A stretch of DNA of 64,000 nucleotides, from positions 5,704,501 through 5,768,500 of the forward strand of contig NZ_AP025344.1 in the NCBI RefSeq assembly GCF_021654795.1, read 5' to 3'. The DNA comes from Paenibacillus dendritiformis. Lineage in GTDB: Bacteria > Bacillota > Bacilli > Paenibacillales > Paenibacillaceae. A program made the position numbers and the translations under genes. Positions 50,983 through 59,959 of this stretch are shown piece after piece. Every line of letters starts with the position of its first letter. The stretch's first letter is position 1. A model generated the notes under the pieces. The model made no database searches and had not been told where the DNA came from. It was given only the letters and a program-made list of their open reading frames with translations.

Positions 50983-51009
50983 AAAGCCTCGGATCATTCC
51001 GAGGCTTTT
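50983..51009. terminator. bidirectional terminator
   Basis: AAAGCCTCGGA / TCCGAGGCTTT, 11-bp stem with a 4-base loop and T tracts both ways, between two convergent genes; it includes the stop codon of the minus-strand gene. Confidence 0.85.
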
Positions 51010-51650
51010 ATATTTCTCTTCACCGCTCGCTCAAAGGCTTTAGCTGCTGACTTGAGATGTTGTTCGCTTTCTGCCATGTCTTTGCTTGCATCATACTTAA
51101 TAACTTTATCTGCGTCGTCCAGTTCAACCAAGGTCTTCGCGATAACGAGCCGCAACCCTACCGCCTTACTCAATTCATCCCGGTATTCCATTATATCTTG
51201 TCGATCGCTCGTCTCGAGAGTATCCGGGATTTTCATGTTATTGATATTCGCGACCGTAAGGCTGTAAAGTTTGATGAGTAAATCCATGTCCCCTCGGAAT
51301 GCTTCCAGGTCGCCGTCGCGTTCAAGTCTCTCTATAGGTTCGATCATATAATACTTCCAGTTGTTATCAATATCGGCATTTATACTTTTCGCAAATGGTT
51401 CGAGATCATTTTTGAAATATTTCGAAAAACCACTCTCTTCCTTTTGGGACGACTTTTCAACCGAAGACGAAACAACATCCTTTGTATCGTCGGCCACGGA
51501 ACTAAATGCAAAAAGGGCCATGGTTATCACCCCTAAAACGAAAGTCGCGATTAATGGTATTTTGTATGTACTGTTTTGTTGCTTATATAGGTTGATGCCC
51601 CAAATCGCAACTCCTATCGTCAGAATCAATAATACGTATTTGATTTCCAA
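50994..51650 (-). CDS. unrecognised membrane-anchored prophage protein
   Basis: 218 residues from TTG at 51650, chosen for GAGGGGGA 5 bases upstream. Two N-terminal hydrophobic segments (IKYVLLILTIGVAIWGINLY; IPLIATFVLGVITMALFAF) are followed by about 160 charged, helical residues. Its place near the lysogenic end of the prophage suggests a superinfection-exclusion or lysogenic-conversion protein, but nothing in the sequence proves it. Confidence 0.6.
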   Translation of the reverse strand: MEIKYVLLILTIGVAIWGINLYKQQNSTYKIPLIATFVLGVITMALFAFSSVADDTKDVVSSSVEKSSQKEESGFSKYFKNDLEPFAKSINADIDNNWKYYMIEPIERLERDGDLEAFRGDMDLLIKLYSLTVANINNMKIPDTLETSDRQDIMEYRDELSKAVGLRLVIAKTLVELDDADKVIKYDASKDMAESEQHLKSAAKAFERAVKRNIKASE

Positions 51651-51797
51651 TATTATCCCCCTCTTTTTGGTGTTATCCAACATTTTACACAAACGGAGCA
51701 AACTTATCTATATACTTTCTTCTTTTGCGATAGCTAAGTTGTAAAATTCGCGAATTTTTAGCAGGATGGTTGTAGAGAGGAAATGTCAAGGGGTCTA

Positions 51798-51851
51798 CTT
51801 TACACTTTTCGATGTAAAGCAAGTTACCCAAAAGCATACGGTTGTGTAAAG
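51798..51851. promoter_or_regulatory. inverted and direct heptamers, operator-like
   Basis: CTTTACA (51798-51804) and TGTAAAG (51813-51819) form an inverted repeat with an 8-base centre, and a third TGTAAAG lies at 51845-51851. They are upstream of the membrane-protein gene. Nothing else is seen in 51702-51886. Confidence 0.35.
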
Positions 51852-51872
51852 TAATATGGTATCTTATGTAAC

Positions 51873-51904
51873 AAAGAGCCTCGGGACTAATCCCGGGGCT
51901 CTTT
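51873..51904 (-). terminator. terminator after the ribbon-helix-helix gene
   Basis: AAAGAGCCTCGGGA / TCCCGGGGCTCTTT with a 4-base loop; the stop codon lies in the loop. Confidence 0.8.
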
Positions 51905-52111
51905 AGTTTCTGTCTGGCTTTCCAACCCTTCCCGTTCGATTTTCTCTTCGATGGCCTCCATGATGAAGGCGTTCCTGCTCTTCCCGCTTTTCGCAGCAGC
52001 CACATCGATTCTTTCGCGGTCTCCCTTCCGGCCCCACAATTTAATTTGATCATAGTTTGCCGAATTGTACTTATCCTTTGCTCTGGTCGCAGCTTTACCT
52101 TTCTTCTCCAT
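51887..52111 (-). CDS. Arc-type ribbon-helix-helix DNA-binding protein
   Basis: 74 residues. The fold is suggested by a basic N-terminus, a short beta strand (DQIKLWGRKGDRERIDVAA) and two helices (SRNAFIMEAIEEKIERE). AAGGGGTG precedes the ATG. It is divergent from the small membrane peptide gene at 52227, and the intervening 115 bases carry two related palindromes, so it is a good candidate for a local repressor. Confidence 0.75.
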   Translation of the reverse strand: MEKKGKAATRAKDKYNSANYDQIKLWGRKGDRERIDVAAAKSGKSRNAFIMEAIEEKIEREGLESQTETKEPRD

Positions 52112-52146
52112 AGCTTCACCCCTTTTCTGAATAATAACACAAAAAA

Positions 52147-52201
52147 TATACTGTCACCAGTATAAAAACACTTGATTTATATAGTGGTACCAGTATATAA
52201 T
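52147..52201. promoter_or_regulatory. prophage promoter with two operator-like palindromes
   Basis: Plus strand TTGATT (52172-52177), 18 bases, TATAAT (52196-52201). Palindrome 1, TATACTG-TCAC-CAGTATA at 52147-52164, lies just upstream; palindrome 2, TATAGTGGTACCAGTATA at 52180-52197, fills the spacer. Both share the half site CCAGTATA, and their centres are 33 bp apart, about three helical turns. Confidence 0.6.
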
Positions 52202-52226
52202 GAGGGTATAGAAAGGAGGTGAGCAC

Positions 52227-52367
52227 ATGGCTAAAAAGAAAAAACAGACTCGGCCACCGCAACCGCCACCACAGCAAAAAGACGACCGAGTCAAGGTACG
52301 AGAATGGGTCCTGCTTCTCACGGCTCTGGCCCAACTCGCAACCGCCGTCATTTCCCTACTCCGTTAG
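52227..52367 (+). CDS. small membrane peptide 1
   Basis: 46 residues, AAAGGAGGT upstream. Basic, Pro/Gln-rich N-terminus (KKKKQTRPPQPPPQQ) and a C-terminal transmembrane segment (VLLLTALAQLATAVISLL). A holin-like, antiholin-like or toxin-like peptide is possible; no family recognised. Confidence 0.65.
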   Translation: MAKKKKQTRPPQPPPQQKDDRVKVREWVLLLTALAQLATAVISLLR

Positions 52368-52452
52368 GATGGGAAGCTACTCGCCCCTTCGGGGGCGGGT
52401 AGTGGCTCGGTCGTCCAACTCAAGTATACCACAGCAACAGAAAGGAGTGGAT

Positions 52453-52536
52453 ATGCGGATGAAAAAGGCGGACATCACAATCGTGTTGCTTGTCATTTCA
52501 ATCATCCTCAACACTGTAACGTTGATATTAAAGTGA
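52453..52536 (+). CDS. small membrane peptide 2
   Basis: 27 residues, AAAGGAGTG upstream. Nearly all one hydrophobic helix (ITIVLLVISIILNTVTLIL) after a basic start MRMKKAD. Read in the same direction as peptide 1, 85 bases later. Small holin-like or toxin-like peptide; function unknown. Confidence 0.55.
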   Translation: MRMKKADITIVLLVISIILNTVTLILK

Positions 52537-52592
52537 ACCATACGGGGGCATCTGCCCCCTCTCTTATATAAATACTATGGAGGCAGAAGGCT

Positions 52593-52784
52593 ATGAATCC
52601 ATATGAAAAGGTGTTCCGTGCATTTGTATCTGAACTTGACGGGTCTGATTTAATGCAGCAAGCTCATACGTTTTACGTCGGACAAGTCAGCAACATATTG
52701 GGATGGACCGATCTTACAGATTCGAGATTGCTCGCTGAGATTCGTACGCTAGATAATGCATTCCGGACGATCGTTAGAAGATAA
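52593..52784 (+). CDS. unrecognised small prophage protein
   Basis: 63 residues, GGAGG upstream. Soluble, acidic, no family recognised. Last of the rightward genes before a strong terminator that separates the control region from the leftward lysis and structural genes. Confidence 0.6.
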   Translation: MNPYEKVFRAFVSELDGSDLMQQAHTFYVGQVSNILGWTDLTDSRLLAEIRTLDNAFRTIVRR

Positions 52785-52798
52785 GCAAGGAGTTGTAG

Positions 52799-52829
52799 GG
52801 GCCGCGGTATACTACCGCGGCCCTTTTTT
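52799..52829 (+). terminator. strong terminator of the rightward control operon
   Basis: Perfect 11-bp stem GGGCCGCGGTA / TACCGCGGCCC, 3-base loop, six T. Confidence 0.95.
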
Positions 52830-52861
52830 CGGAGGAAAAGACACCCCAATAGTGTCTCCAA

Positions 52862-53551
52862 TCACGATGAAGTTATGTTGACCTTTTTTCCCTTTCCATC
52901 CCATTTCACTTTGGCGCCGGCTGCCTCAAGCACCGCCCGAACCGGAACATAGGCGGTATTTCCGATTAGAATCCCAGCCTCGTCCAACTCGCGACCGTCG
53001 ACAGTGATTGTCACGCCGTCGGCCGATTTATCAGGCTGCTTCGGTTTATCCATTGCGTTCAACTCCTTTTGTACCATAAGTTTAAACCGCTCCCAGGCTG
53101 TCCATTTACCTCCGCTGTACATCAATCTAGGACAAATCTTACCCGACCAATCAAAGTGCCGTCTCAGGCGATCTACGCCCCATCCACGCTCATATAGCAT
53201 ACGTGCTACGAGTGCAGCCGCGTTTTGAAGAGTCTTACCGTAGTTACCGGACTCACAGATTTCAATGCCGATAGACTTCCGATTGCCATTGCCGTTACCA
53301 TCACCTGCGTGCCATGCATTTTCGTTTAGCGGCAGGACTTCGATTGCTTCGTGTTCATCCACAACAATGTGATATGATGCTGTCCGCTTGTTTGACGGGT
53401 TCGTGAGCCATCCGCGCTCGTTCCGAGCGGTAGACGACGGATTTCCTGTGTTATGAATTGTCAGCGTTGTCGCGTCCATCTTGTTCCCAGGACGCCGATC
53501 ATACGGCGTGTTACGCGGAATGTGATCAACGATATAGTTATACATGCTCAT
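52862..53551 (-). CDS. phage N-acetylmuramoyl-L-alanine amidase (endolysin)
   Basis: 229 residues. N-terminal amidase_2/PGRP-type domain with zinc ligands in LTIHNTG (about 31-35), NENAWHAGDG and GKICPRLM; it cuts the lactyl-alanine bond of peptidoglycan. The last 55 residues form a copper-amine-oxidase-like stalk domain (VDGRELDEAGILIGNTAYVP), probably wall-binding. No signal peptide, so release needs the holin, whose gene overlaps it by 14 bases. Confidence 0.9.
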   Translation of the reverse strand: MSMYNYIVDHIPRNTPYDRRPGNKMDATTLTIHNTGNPSSTARNERGWLTNPSNKRTASYHIVVDEHEAIEVLPLNENAWHAGDGNGNGNRKSIGIEICESGNYGKTLQNAAALVARMLYERGWGVDRLRRHFDWSGKICPRLMYSGGKWTAWERFKLMVQKELNAMDKPKQPDKSADGVTITVDGRELDEAGILIGNTAYVPVRAVLEAAGAKVKWDGKGKKVNITSS

Positions 53552-53996
53552 CTTTTTCCTCCCCTCCCTTTGCTTTCAGAACTTCCACGGCCTTGATAAA
53601 GACTTTCGGCATCGGTACGCCCAAGCGGCCGCCATTTTCGATTATCGATAGCAATTCATTAGCCATATAAAAGAAAATCGCCGCATCACGAAGCATGTGT
53701 TGATCGCCCAAGACAGTATCCACCTGGTGAGCCACCGCCACAACCATGAAGATAAATATCTTCCGCGCAATGCCGATCATGCCGATGCTGCTTTTCAACT
53801 TGCCTTCGGCCCCAGCAGCCATGACACCCGTCACGTAATCAATAGCCACAACAATGAGTAATATCGTTAGCAATGACGTCCAATCTCCATACAGCGCGAC
53901 GAGAACACCAAACATCCCAGCCGCTCCACCAGCCGCTAGTTGCTTCGGCGCGTAGTCTCCTACAATTTGACTCAATGCCATAACTACTTTTTCCAT
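53538..53996 (-). CDS. phage holin
   Basis: 152 residues with three hydrophobic stretches (GMFGVLVALYGDW; LLTILLIVVAIDYVTGVMAA; IARKIFIFMVVAVAH) and the charged tail AKGGEEKDEHV. The DYVTGVMA motif is typical of the phage_holin_4 (Cp-1/toxin-secretion) family. It forms the membrane lesion that frees the amidase. Confidence 0.9.
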   Translation of the reverse strand: MEKVVMALSQIVGDYAPKQLAAGGAAGMFGVLVALYGDWTSLLTILLIVVAIDYVTGVMAAGAEGKLKSSIGMIGIARKIFIFMVVAVAHQVDTVLGDQHMLRDAAIFFYMANELLSIIENGGRLGVPMPKVFIKAVEVLKAKGGEEKDEHV

Positions 53997-54040
53997 GTAA
54001 TTTCCCCCTCAATAAAATAGCCCCCGGATATCCGAGGGCA

Positions 54041-57000
54041 TTATGATTTCGGTATTTTCAAATCCTTCGTCAGTTCGATGCCGATGCGTGCCAATTCGTT
54101 GATTTCTTCGCGCAGTTCACGAAGCTGCTCTTCCTTCTCCTTCTGACTTAGGTTTCTGTCTGCCTCGATTGCCTTCATGACTTTCCGTGTGTTAGACATT
54201 GATTCAGATAACTTGTTCAAGCGCTTGCGCGCCCCATCGGAATACCACTCTGGAAGCTCGCCTTTTACACCGCGATCAGCGTATGCTTGATCCAATTTGT
54301 CCTTGACGTCGTAAAACCGTGTAGAGAGTTTGTTGCTGTAAGTAGGGTCAGTCACAAATTGAGCACTCAATTCCTTGAGTGGATTGCCCGCAGGCGCCGC
54401 CCCCGGAAGTATGGCTTTTCCTATCCCTCCTAGATACTGCTGCATGATGTAGTCATATTGCTTTGGCGATCCGCCCATAAGCTCAGCAGTTTTACGCGCT
54501 AGGCCGCTTGTCTTCTCGTCGTATTGTAATTCCGGCGACAAGCGCTCAAGATACCCAGGCACGATAGGAGATCCCGCGAAGTTTTGGTTCATCGCTAGGT
54601 CGACGAATGGACCGCCAATCGTGTCCCGCAGCGTACCCAGCGCTTTTTGTGGAAGTCCACCCTTGGCTGTCAGCCCACCTTCCAGTCCAGGGAGAGAAAA
54701 TGTCTTCACAAGTAATGATGCAAACTCATCCCATGCATCTGGATCTTCATCTGCAAATTGTCGCATCAGCCTTTCTGGTAAGCCTGAAAACAACACGCCA
54801 AATTCCCGAGGTTTAGCAATGCGAATAAATTTCTCCCCTCCATCTATCGGGATAAGGAAGAAATTATCCTTCGTGTTCTCTGGCAGTTCTTGATACCTCG
54901 GGTTATCTCTGTTCATTGCGTAAAGCACCGCTGTCGGTACAGTCATCGCTAGTGTGGCTTTAACAAGAGCTTTCACTGGGTCGTCTTTAAAAGAGCGCAC
55001 GAATCGATCCAAGCCCTGTACGGCAGCATTGAAGTAAGGAAATACCTTGTCTATTTCTTTGGTCAGCGCACCACGGCGCTTGAAATTAACAGCCACTTCC
55101 TGAGCCTCGTATAGTGCCTTCTGCAACTCTTCCGGTGTGCTTGAACCTCGTAATCGTTTAAACTCTGCCAGCCGACTCATGGACTCCGTAGCGGACAAAG
55201 CGTCCTCTAATTTGGACCATAGCCAGCGCGGGCCTGTCCGAAGTCGCGAATAATATGTTTTCGGTAGAACATCCATCTTACTTCGCATAAGCATGTTTCT
55301 GCTTGCTACCTGTGATGTATGCCCACCGCCGATGTTTTTGTATTCCTTCCACGCCTGTTTGTTTCCGAAAATGTCTATTGCAGCCTTCAGGAAGTCGTTC
55401 ACGAAGGCCAACGGATTCCCCGTTGATTTCGAGAATACCCACGAATCACCTAGGTCTCGCGTAATGTTTCGCGCCACGAAATAGGGGTTAACCCCCGTCG
55501 TGAACGTCTTGAACATGTTCGTGAGCTTGCCTACCTGATCGAGCAGCCACGCCGACCGTTCCGGTCCCAGCGCCATTGCAGATCGAAGCAAGTCCTTGTC
55601 CTTGATCTGCACATGCACCGGTTCCCCGTCTACAAGCACGCGAACAATATCATCCGTATCAAGATTGGTCTGCTTGAACGCTTTATCGTAGTCTTTCGCA
55701 ACATCGTCCAGCAGCGAACCGATTCCGTCATCCAGCATCTTCTTCAGGTCCCGAACATCGGAAAAAGACTGCACAATCTCCGCCCAGTCTTGGTATGCTT
55801 CAGGATCTTGATTCAAACGTTGGACAAATTTCTGCATGACCTCGTTCCGCTTTGCAGCCTTTACAAAGGCATCCGTATTCTCGATGATACTTTCAATCGG
55901 CGAAATGATCTGACGCGTCGAGCCTTTCTTATTGAATTTCTTTACGGGCACTGACTGGTTGGCGTACCCTTTCTTTGCTCGGTATCCGGCGCCGCCTTTC
56001 TCGATGTTAGAGAAATACCGTTTGTTGGGTACGTAAAAAGGATTCGCTTCAAACCAGGCATTTGCTTGTTCCTGCGAGATCATCCCCGTATCGACCAACC
56101 ATTTTTGTACCATTGTTCGTTGATAGTCATACAAGTCTTCTGCTATCTGGTTGAACATCGGATACTTCTGTTCGTATTGTGCTATTTTCCCTTCAGCTAT
56201 CTCGGGATTCCATTTGACCTTTTCGCCGAATACTTTCTCGCCGCGTTCTGCGCGCGTGATGGCGTGCCGATTTAGAAGGTAGTCCTCGAATTCTGCGTAC
56301 CGGTTCAACGGCAGCCCAGCCAACCGTTCCTTCAGGGAGCGGCCGACGACTTGCCCATTCTTATCAACTAGCCCTTCCTTGACTATCTGGCTCGCAATCA
56401 TATCCGCCCCGCGCGCGTTCAGGGCAGATGTATGCACCCTCTCGGATGCCTTCAACCGACGGCCCAGCACCTTCTCCGCAAACTTGTCGAATCTGTTGAA
56501 CGCGTGGACATCATCGACAAAGTTCTGATAAAACGTATCCTTCTTCGTTCTGACGTCAAGTTCTTTTTGTGACCTGGAGCGTATCTGTGACATCGTATCC
56601 TCAAGAGATGCACGCTCGTAAGGCGTACCCGCCTTCCCGAATGCCGATATACCCATAGGCTGCTGCATCTCTTCTAGGGATGCGTCTAGTTGTTCCTTCA
56701 GGGTATGTTTTGGGGATGGCTCGGTTGGAGGATTCAGCGGCTCTGGAGTCGGTGCCGCGGCCTCTTGATTTCGTCGAAGTCGCAAAAACTCTGGAATGTT
56801 ATCATTAGGACGCGGCGGCTCGTCAAATCCAGTTCTGCCTACTCGCTCGCGCGCCACCTCATATAACTCTTTGTTCGTCGGCCGACTCTCGCCGAGTTGA
56901 GCAACAGATTCTTTGAGAGCCTTATACTCGTCAATGATCGCTTGTTCGTGCTTCATTTGCAGATCGTTCATGGCATTGTCGATCTGCTGCAGCTCTGGAC

Positions 57001-58084
57001 GGCCAGCGCTTACGTTTTCTGCTATCGCCTTCGTTTGCGGAGGGCTGATTATCGGCTCCTCACCTACCGGCAGCCGAGACCGTTCCGCAGCGGCTGCCAT
57101 ACGCGTTTCTTTGCCAGAAGGCGGCAAAGCCAAAATTTCTGCTATCTCCTTTTCTGGAATGCCGTTCTTCTTCATTAGGGTCTTGATACCCTGGCCTATA
57201 CCATAGGCGGCGACATCCCCCAACGCACCCAGACCGGCACCAAGGCCGGCCGCTAGTGCGATGTCTTGAGCATCAGTTTCCCCACGCATCCCCGACTGAG
57301 CTACGTTTTGGATTGCTCCAGCGGCAGCACCCCGCAGTCCTGTTTCCGCCAACTTCTGCGCAGTCTCAGGCTTAAATACTTTCCCGATCTGATTCGCCGC
57401 TGCCTGCGTAAGCTTCTGTCCTCCAGGAGAGAGCAAGGCGGCATCTGCGGCGCGATATGGACCACTTAACAGGTTCGTCCCCGGGGCGCCGCCTGTGGCA
57501 GCATTCAGACCAAATCCCGCGATGCCACCGCCTATATCGGCCACAACATCCGCGATCTTCGATCCTGTCTCTGGCTTCGGGGTTACAGTCGGCCCGACCA
57601 TCCCCGCCGCCGAGTGTCCGGCACGGGTAACAAACTGACCCGCGACGTTTTCATATAACAAGCTGTCGATGAAATTCGCAACCGGATCGGCAACAGATTT
57701 AACGGCGGCTTCGAATCCGTTTCTTGGCTGTATTTCCGCCCTGCGTCTGCGGTTGATGTCCGCTTGCGTCTCTTTTGGCCGCGCCGGGGAGACAATACTA
57801 TTCCCCAACTTTTCCAACTTGCTAGGCTGCCTTGGAGGTTGCAGCAAACTCGAGCCTTCAAGTGGATTCAACGCAGTCAACTCTTTTGGTAGTGCAGCGC
57901 GCGCCTCTCTCTGGTATGGGTCTATTCCGGCATTCAAGTCATCGAAAAACTGTGCCCATTTTTGCATCTCGGGATCAAGCTGTTGGGGCTGAGGCTGCGA
58001 CTGTTGAATATACCCGCCCACATCATCCCTGTTTTGACGGTAGATATCGCGGTACATTTTGATCTGGTCTTTCTGCGATGCCAT
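54041..58084 (-). CDS. 1347-residue polyvalent virion protein (LPD38-like)
   Basis: A very large protein. Residues 1-130 are polar and Gln/Pro-rich. Around 180-310 lie Gly/Ala-rich amphipathic stretches (VADIGGGIAGFGLNAATGG; IALAAGLGAGLGALGDVAAY) that could insert in membranes. From about 500 to 1100 is a helical region resembling the LPD38 polyvalent domain (TTGVNPYFVARNITRDLGDS near 870). A charged helical tail ends it. Such proteins are packed in podovirus heads and ejected with the DNA. No protease or polymerase motif is evident. Confidence 0.7.
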   Translation of the reverse strand: MASQKDQIKMYRDIYRQNRDDVGGYIQQSQPQPQQLDPEMQKWAQFFDDLNAGIDPYQREARAALPKELTALNPLEGSSLLQPPRQPSKLEKLGNSIVSPARPKETQADINRRRRAEIQPRNGFEAAVKSVADPVANFIDSLLYENVAGQFVTRAGHSAAGMVGPTVTPKPETGSKIADVVADIGGGIAGFGLNAATGGAPGTNLLSGPYRAADAALLSPGGQKLTQAAANQIGKVFKPETAQKLAETGLRGAAAGAIQNVAQSGMRGETDAQDIALAAGLGAGLGALGDVAAYGIGQGIKTLMKKNGIPEKEIAEILALPPSGKETRMAAAAERSRLPVGEEPIISPPQTKAIAENVSAGRPELQQIDNAMNDLQMKHEQAIIDEYKALKESVAQLGESRPTNKELYEVARERVGRTGFDEPPRPNDNIPEFLRLRRNQEAAAPTPEPLNPPTEPSPKHTLKEQLDASLEEMQQPMGISAFGKAGTPYERASLEDTMSQIRSRSQKELDVRTKKDTFYQNFVDDVHAFNRFDKFAEKVLGRRLKASERVHTSALNARGADMIASQIVKEGLVDKNGQVVGRSLKERLAGLPLNRYAEFEDYLLNRHAITRAERGEKVFGEKVKWNPEIAEGKIAQYEQKYPMFNQIAEDLYDYQRTMVQKWLVDTGMISQEQANAWFEANPFYVPNKRYFSNIEKGGAGYRAKKGYANQSVPVKKFNKKGSTRQIISPIESIIENTDAFVKAAKRNEVMQKFVQRLNQDPEAYQDWAEIVQSFSDVRDLKKMLDDGIGSLLDDVAKDYDKAFKQTNLDTDDIVRVLVDGEPVHVQIKDKDLLRSAMALGPERSAWLLDQVGKLTNMFKTFTTGVNPYFVARNITRDLGDSWVFSKSTGNPLAFVNDFLKAAIDIFGNKQAWKEYKNIGGGHTSQVASRNMLMRSKMDVLPKTYYSRLRTGPRWLWSKLEDALSATESMSRLAEFKRLRGSSTPEELQKALYEAQEVAVNFKRRGALTKEIDKVFPYFNAAVQGLDRFVRSFKDDPVKALVKATLAMTVPTAVLYAMNRDNPRYQELPENTKDNFFLIPIDGGEKFIRIAKPREFGVLFSGLPERLMRQFADEDPDAWDEFASLLVKTFSLPGLEGGLTAKGGLPQKALGTLRDTIGGPFVDLAMNQNFAGSPIVPGYLERLSPELQYDEKTSGLARKTAELMGGSPKQYDYIMQQYLGGIGKAILPGAAPAGNPLKELSAQFVTDPTYSNKLSTRFYDVKDKLDQAYADRGVKGELPEWYSDGARKRLNKLSESMSNTRKVMKAIEADRNLSQKEKEEQLRELREEINELARIGIELTKDLKIPKS

Positions 58085-58088
58085 AGCC

Positions 58089-58481
58089 TCATCCCCTCAG
58101 TTTGTTGTAATAGCTTGTTACTCCTGGAATCCAGTGTTTATTTTGACCACGCGGGTCATTCTTTGCCCCTACTGGAGCGTACTTCTTCCCAATACCTTCG
58201 ATTGAAGTAATACCTTGGTCGATGTAGTTCTTTTTCAAGTTCCGGGCCATTGCGTCAATTCCCTCTTCAATGCTCTTAAATGACATGAGCTTTGTCCAAT
58301 TCGATGATGGGTCCATCATGCCGCCCAGGTTGTACTTGTTGCGGGCGGCCGAAGATGTACCGTTCCCTGTCTCATGAATACTGATCGCGGCCAATAAAGC
58401 TGGGTCTATCCCATACTTGTTGCCATACTTAACAAACAGATCGCCTGTACCTTGCAGCACACCGCCAAGCGAACTATTCAA
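58089..58481 (-). CDS. virion-associated glucosaminidase/lysozyme-like protein
   Basis: 130 residues from TTG at 58481; the frame is open about 27 codons further without a clear start, so the N-terminus is uncertain. GIDPALLAAISIHETGNGTS carries the likely catalytic Glu, and NKYNLGGMMDPSS and GIDAMARNLKKNYI match the glucosaminidase (GH73-like) fold. Lying among virion genes and lacking a signal peptide, it probably drills the wall during DNA entry. Confidence 0.78.
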   Translation of the reverse strand: MNSSLGGVLQGTGDLFVKYGNKYGIDPALLAAISIHETGNGTSSAARNKYNLGGMMDPSSNWTKLMSFKSIEEGIDAMARNLKKNYIDQGITSIEGIGKKYAPVGAKNDPRGQNKHWIPGVTSYYNKLRG

Positions 58482-58516
58482 CGAAGCCCCGCTAGCATTT
58501 CCGCCGGCGGGGCTCG

Positions 58517-59944
58517 TCAGTTTGGGAGCCGTACTCCCATCAATTGCGCTACATATGCCTTATCAGCTAATGACATATTAGCTGATGCTATGACACGTCC
58601 GATTTCTGCTCTTTCGGTATCGGACATATTCTTTGGAATGTACGGTCTATCTGGGTTTTGTTTATCTCGAACCCCGAACTGCTCGGTCAGCATATTCACA
58701 AGCGTCTTAGGATCCATCGTGTAATTCGGTTGAGTCGTCCTGTTTCCGGCCGTCGCCATGTCATAACCGAATCGCGCCTCATCAAGAGCAAGCCTGTCTT
58801 GTCCCATCTGGTACTGCTGCTGTTGTCCAAGCTGCCGTAACGCATACTCTAGGCCAAACTGCCGCACGTTTTCGTTGAATTGGCGTTCCTGTAGTTGGTT
58901 CTGGAAGAGTTGTTGTTTCTGGTTGAATTGCTGTTGTTGTTGGGCCAATTGCTGCTGCATACCGCCCAATGTTAATGGCTGATCTCCGCGCTTAACTTGC
59001 CGCTGGTAGCCTGTCCAGTCCTGCTGCGGATAGAGCATGTGGCCGCTCAACTGGCTCCACGCAAGCGCAGCGTCGTTGTTCGCTTGGCGTTTGGCGAGCG
59101 CCATACGATCCCAGTTTAGCGCGATGTCGTTTTCCGCTTGTATCTTTGCCAGGTCCATCTGCTGCCCCGCCAGCGTGCGGATACCCATTGGGGCCTGCGC
59201 GCTATTAACGTTGGCGCCGTATAAATCAGGATTAATGCCCAGCGATGCGAGTTGTGCCCGGATACCGTCGGCCTGTTTCGATTGTTGTCCCGAACCAGTC
59301 ACCGCCTCCCGGGCCTCGCTGGGTAAATAGACGCCAGTCAGTTGCGCCTCGTCCATTGGACGCTGTACGTCATACTGATACTGACGTGCAAACAGATTAG
59401 CCAAGTCATTGATGCGGTTACGCTCAGCCTCCTGCTGCGCGCCGTAATTCATCTGTTGGAGTTGCAGATCACGAGCAGCCTGATCCGAGTAACGCTGATA
59501 CGCCTGCTGTACAAGCTGCGGGATGACCGTATCTGATACCCTCGACATCTCGCGGGCCCCGATCTGGTTGGCTACCGTTTCGGAGTACGAGGACTTGCCC
59601 TGTCCGCCTGCGCGCAGGAATGCATTGGTATTGGCCTGCTGATCCGCGATGTTCCGGCGCGCTGTAGAGAGTGCGGCCTGATATGCCGGATCGGAATCGG
59701 CATTGTAGGTAAACGGCTGCGGCCCGGAAAATTGAAACGTCTGACTCCCGCCCTGCTGGCCCTGCCCCATGATCAAATCCTGCATGTACCCAAGCGTCTG
59801 ATTAATTCGGCCAGGCCCGTAGTTTGGCTGGGAATATGGAGTCTGGCCGTTGTTCGTTTGGCCCCGAACGTTGTTTGCCGCTTGCGCTATAACGCTTTTC
59901 GGTTCGTCTTTCTTGACGATAGACCCTTGTACGGTTATTGCCAT
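58517..59944 (-). CDS. Gln-rich phage virion protein
   Basis: 475 residues, strongly enriched in Gln, Asn and Ala, with long helical stretches and a poly-Gln coiled coil around 335-365 (LAQQQQQFNQKQQLFQN). No enzyme motif. Located between the lysin and the tail genes, it looks like an internal or ejection protein, but no family is recognised. Confidence 0.65.
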   Translation of the reverse strand: MAITVQGSIVKKDEPKSVIAQAANNVRGQTNNGQTPYSQPNYGPGRINQTLGYMQDLIMGQGQQGGSQTFQFSGPQPFTYNADSDPAYQAALSTARRNIADQQANTNAFLRAGGQGKSSYSETVANQIGAREMSRVSDTVIPQLVQQAYQRYSDQAARDLQLQQMNYGAQQEAERNRINDLANLFARQYQYDVQRPMDEAQLTGVYLPSEAREAVTGSGQQSKQADGIRAQLASLGINPDLYGANVNSAQAPMGIRTLAGQQMDLAKIQAENDIALNWDRMALAKRQANNDAALAWSQLSGHMLYPQQDWTGYQRQVKRGDQPLTLGGMQQQLAQQQQQFNQKQQLFQNQLQERQFNENVRQFGLEYALRQLGQQQQYQMGQDRLALDEARFGYDMATAGNRTTQPNYTMDPKTLVNMLTEQFGVRDKQNPDRPYIPKNMSDTERAEIGRVIASANMSLADKAYVAQLMGVRLPN

Positions 59945-59959
59945 TTTGCCTCCCCCCTA

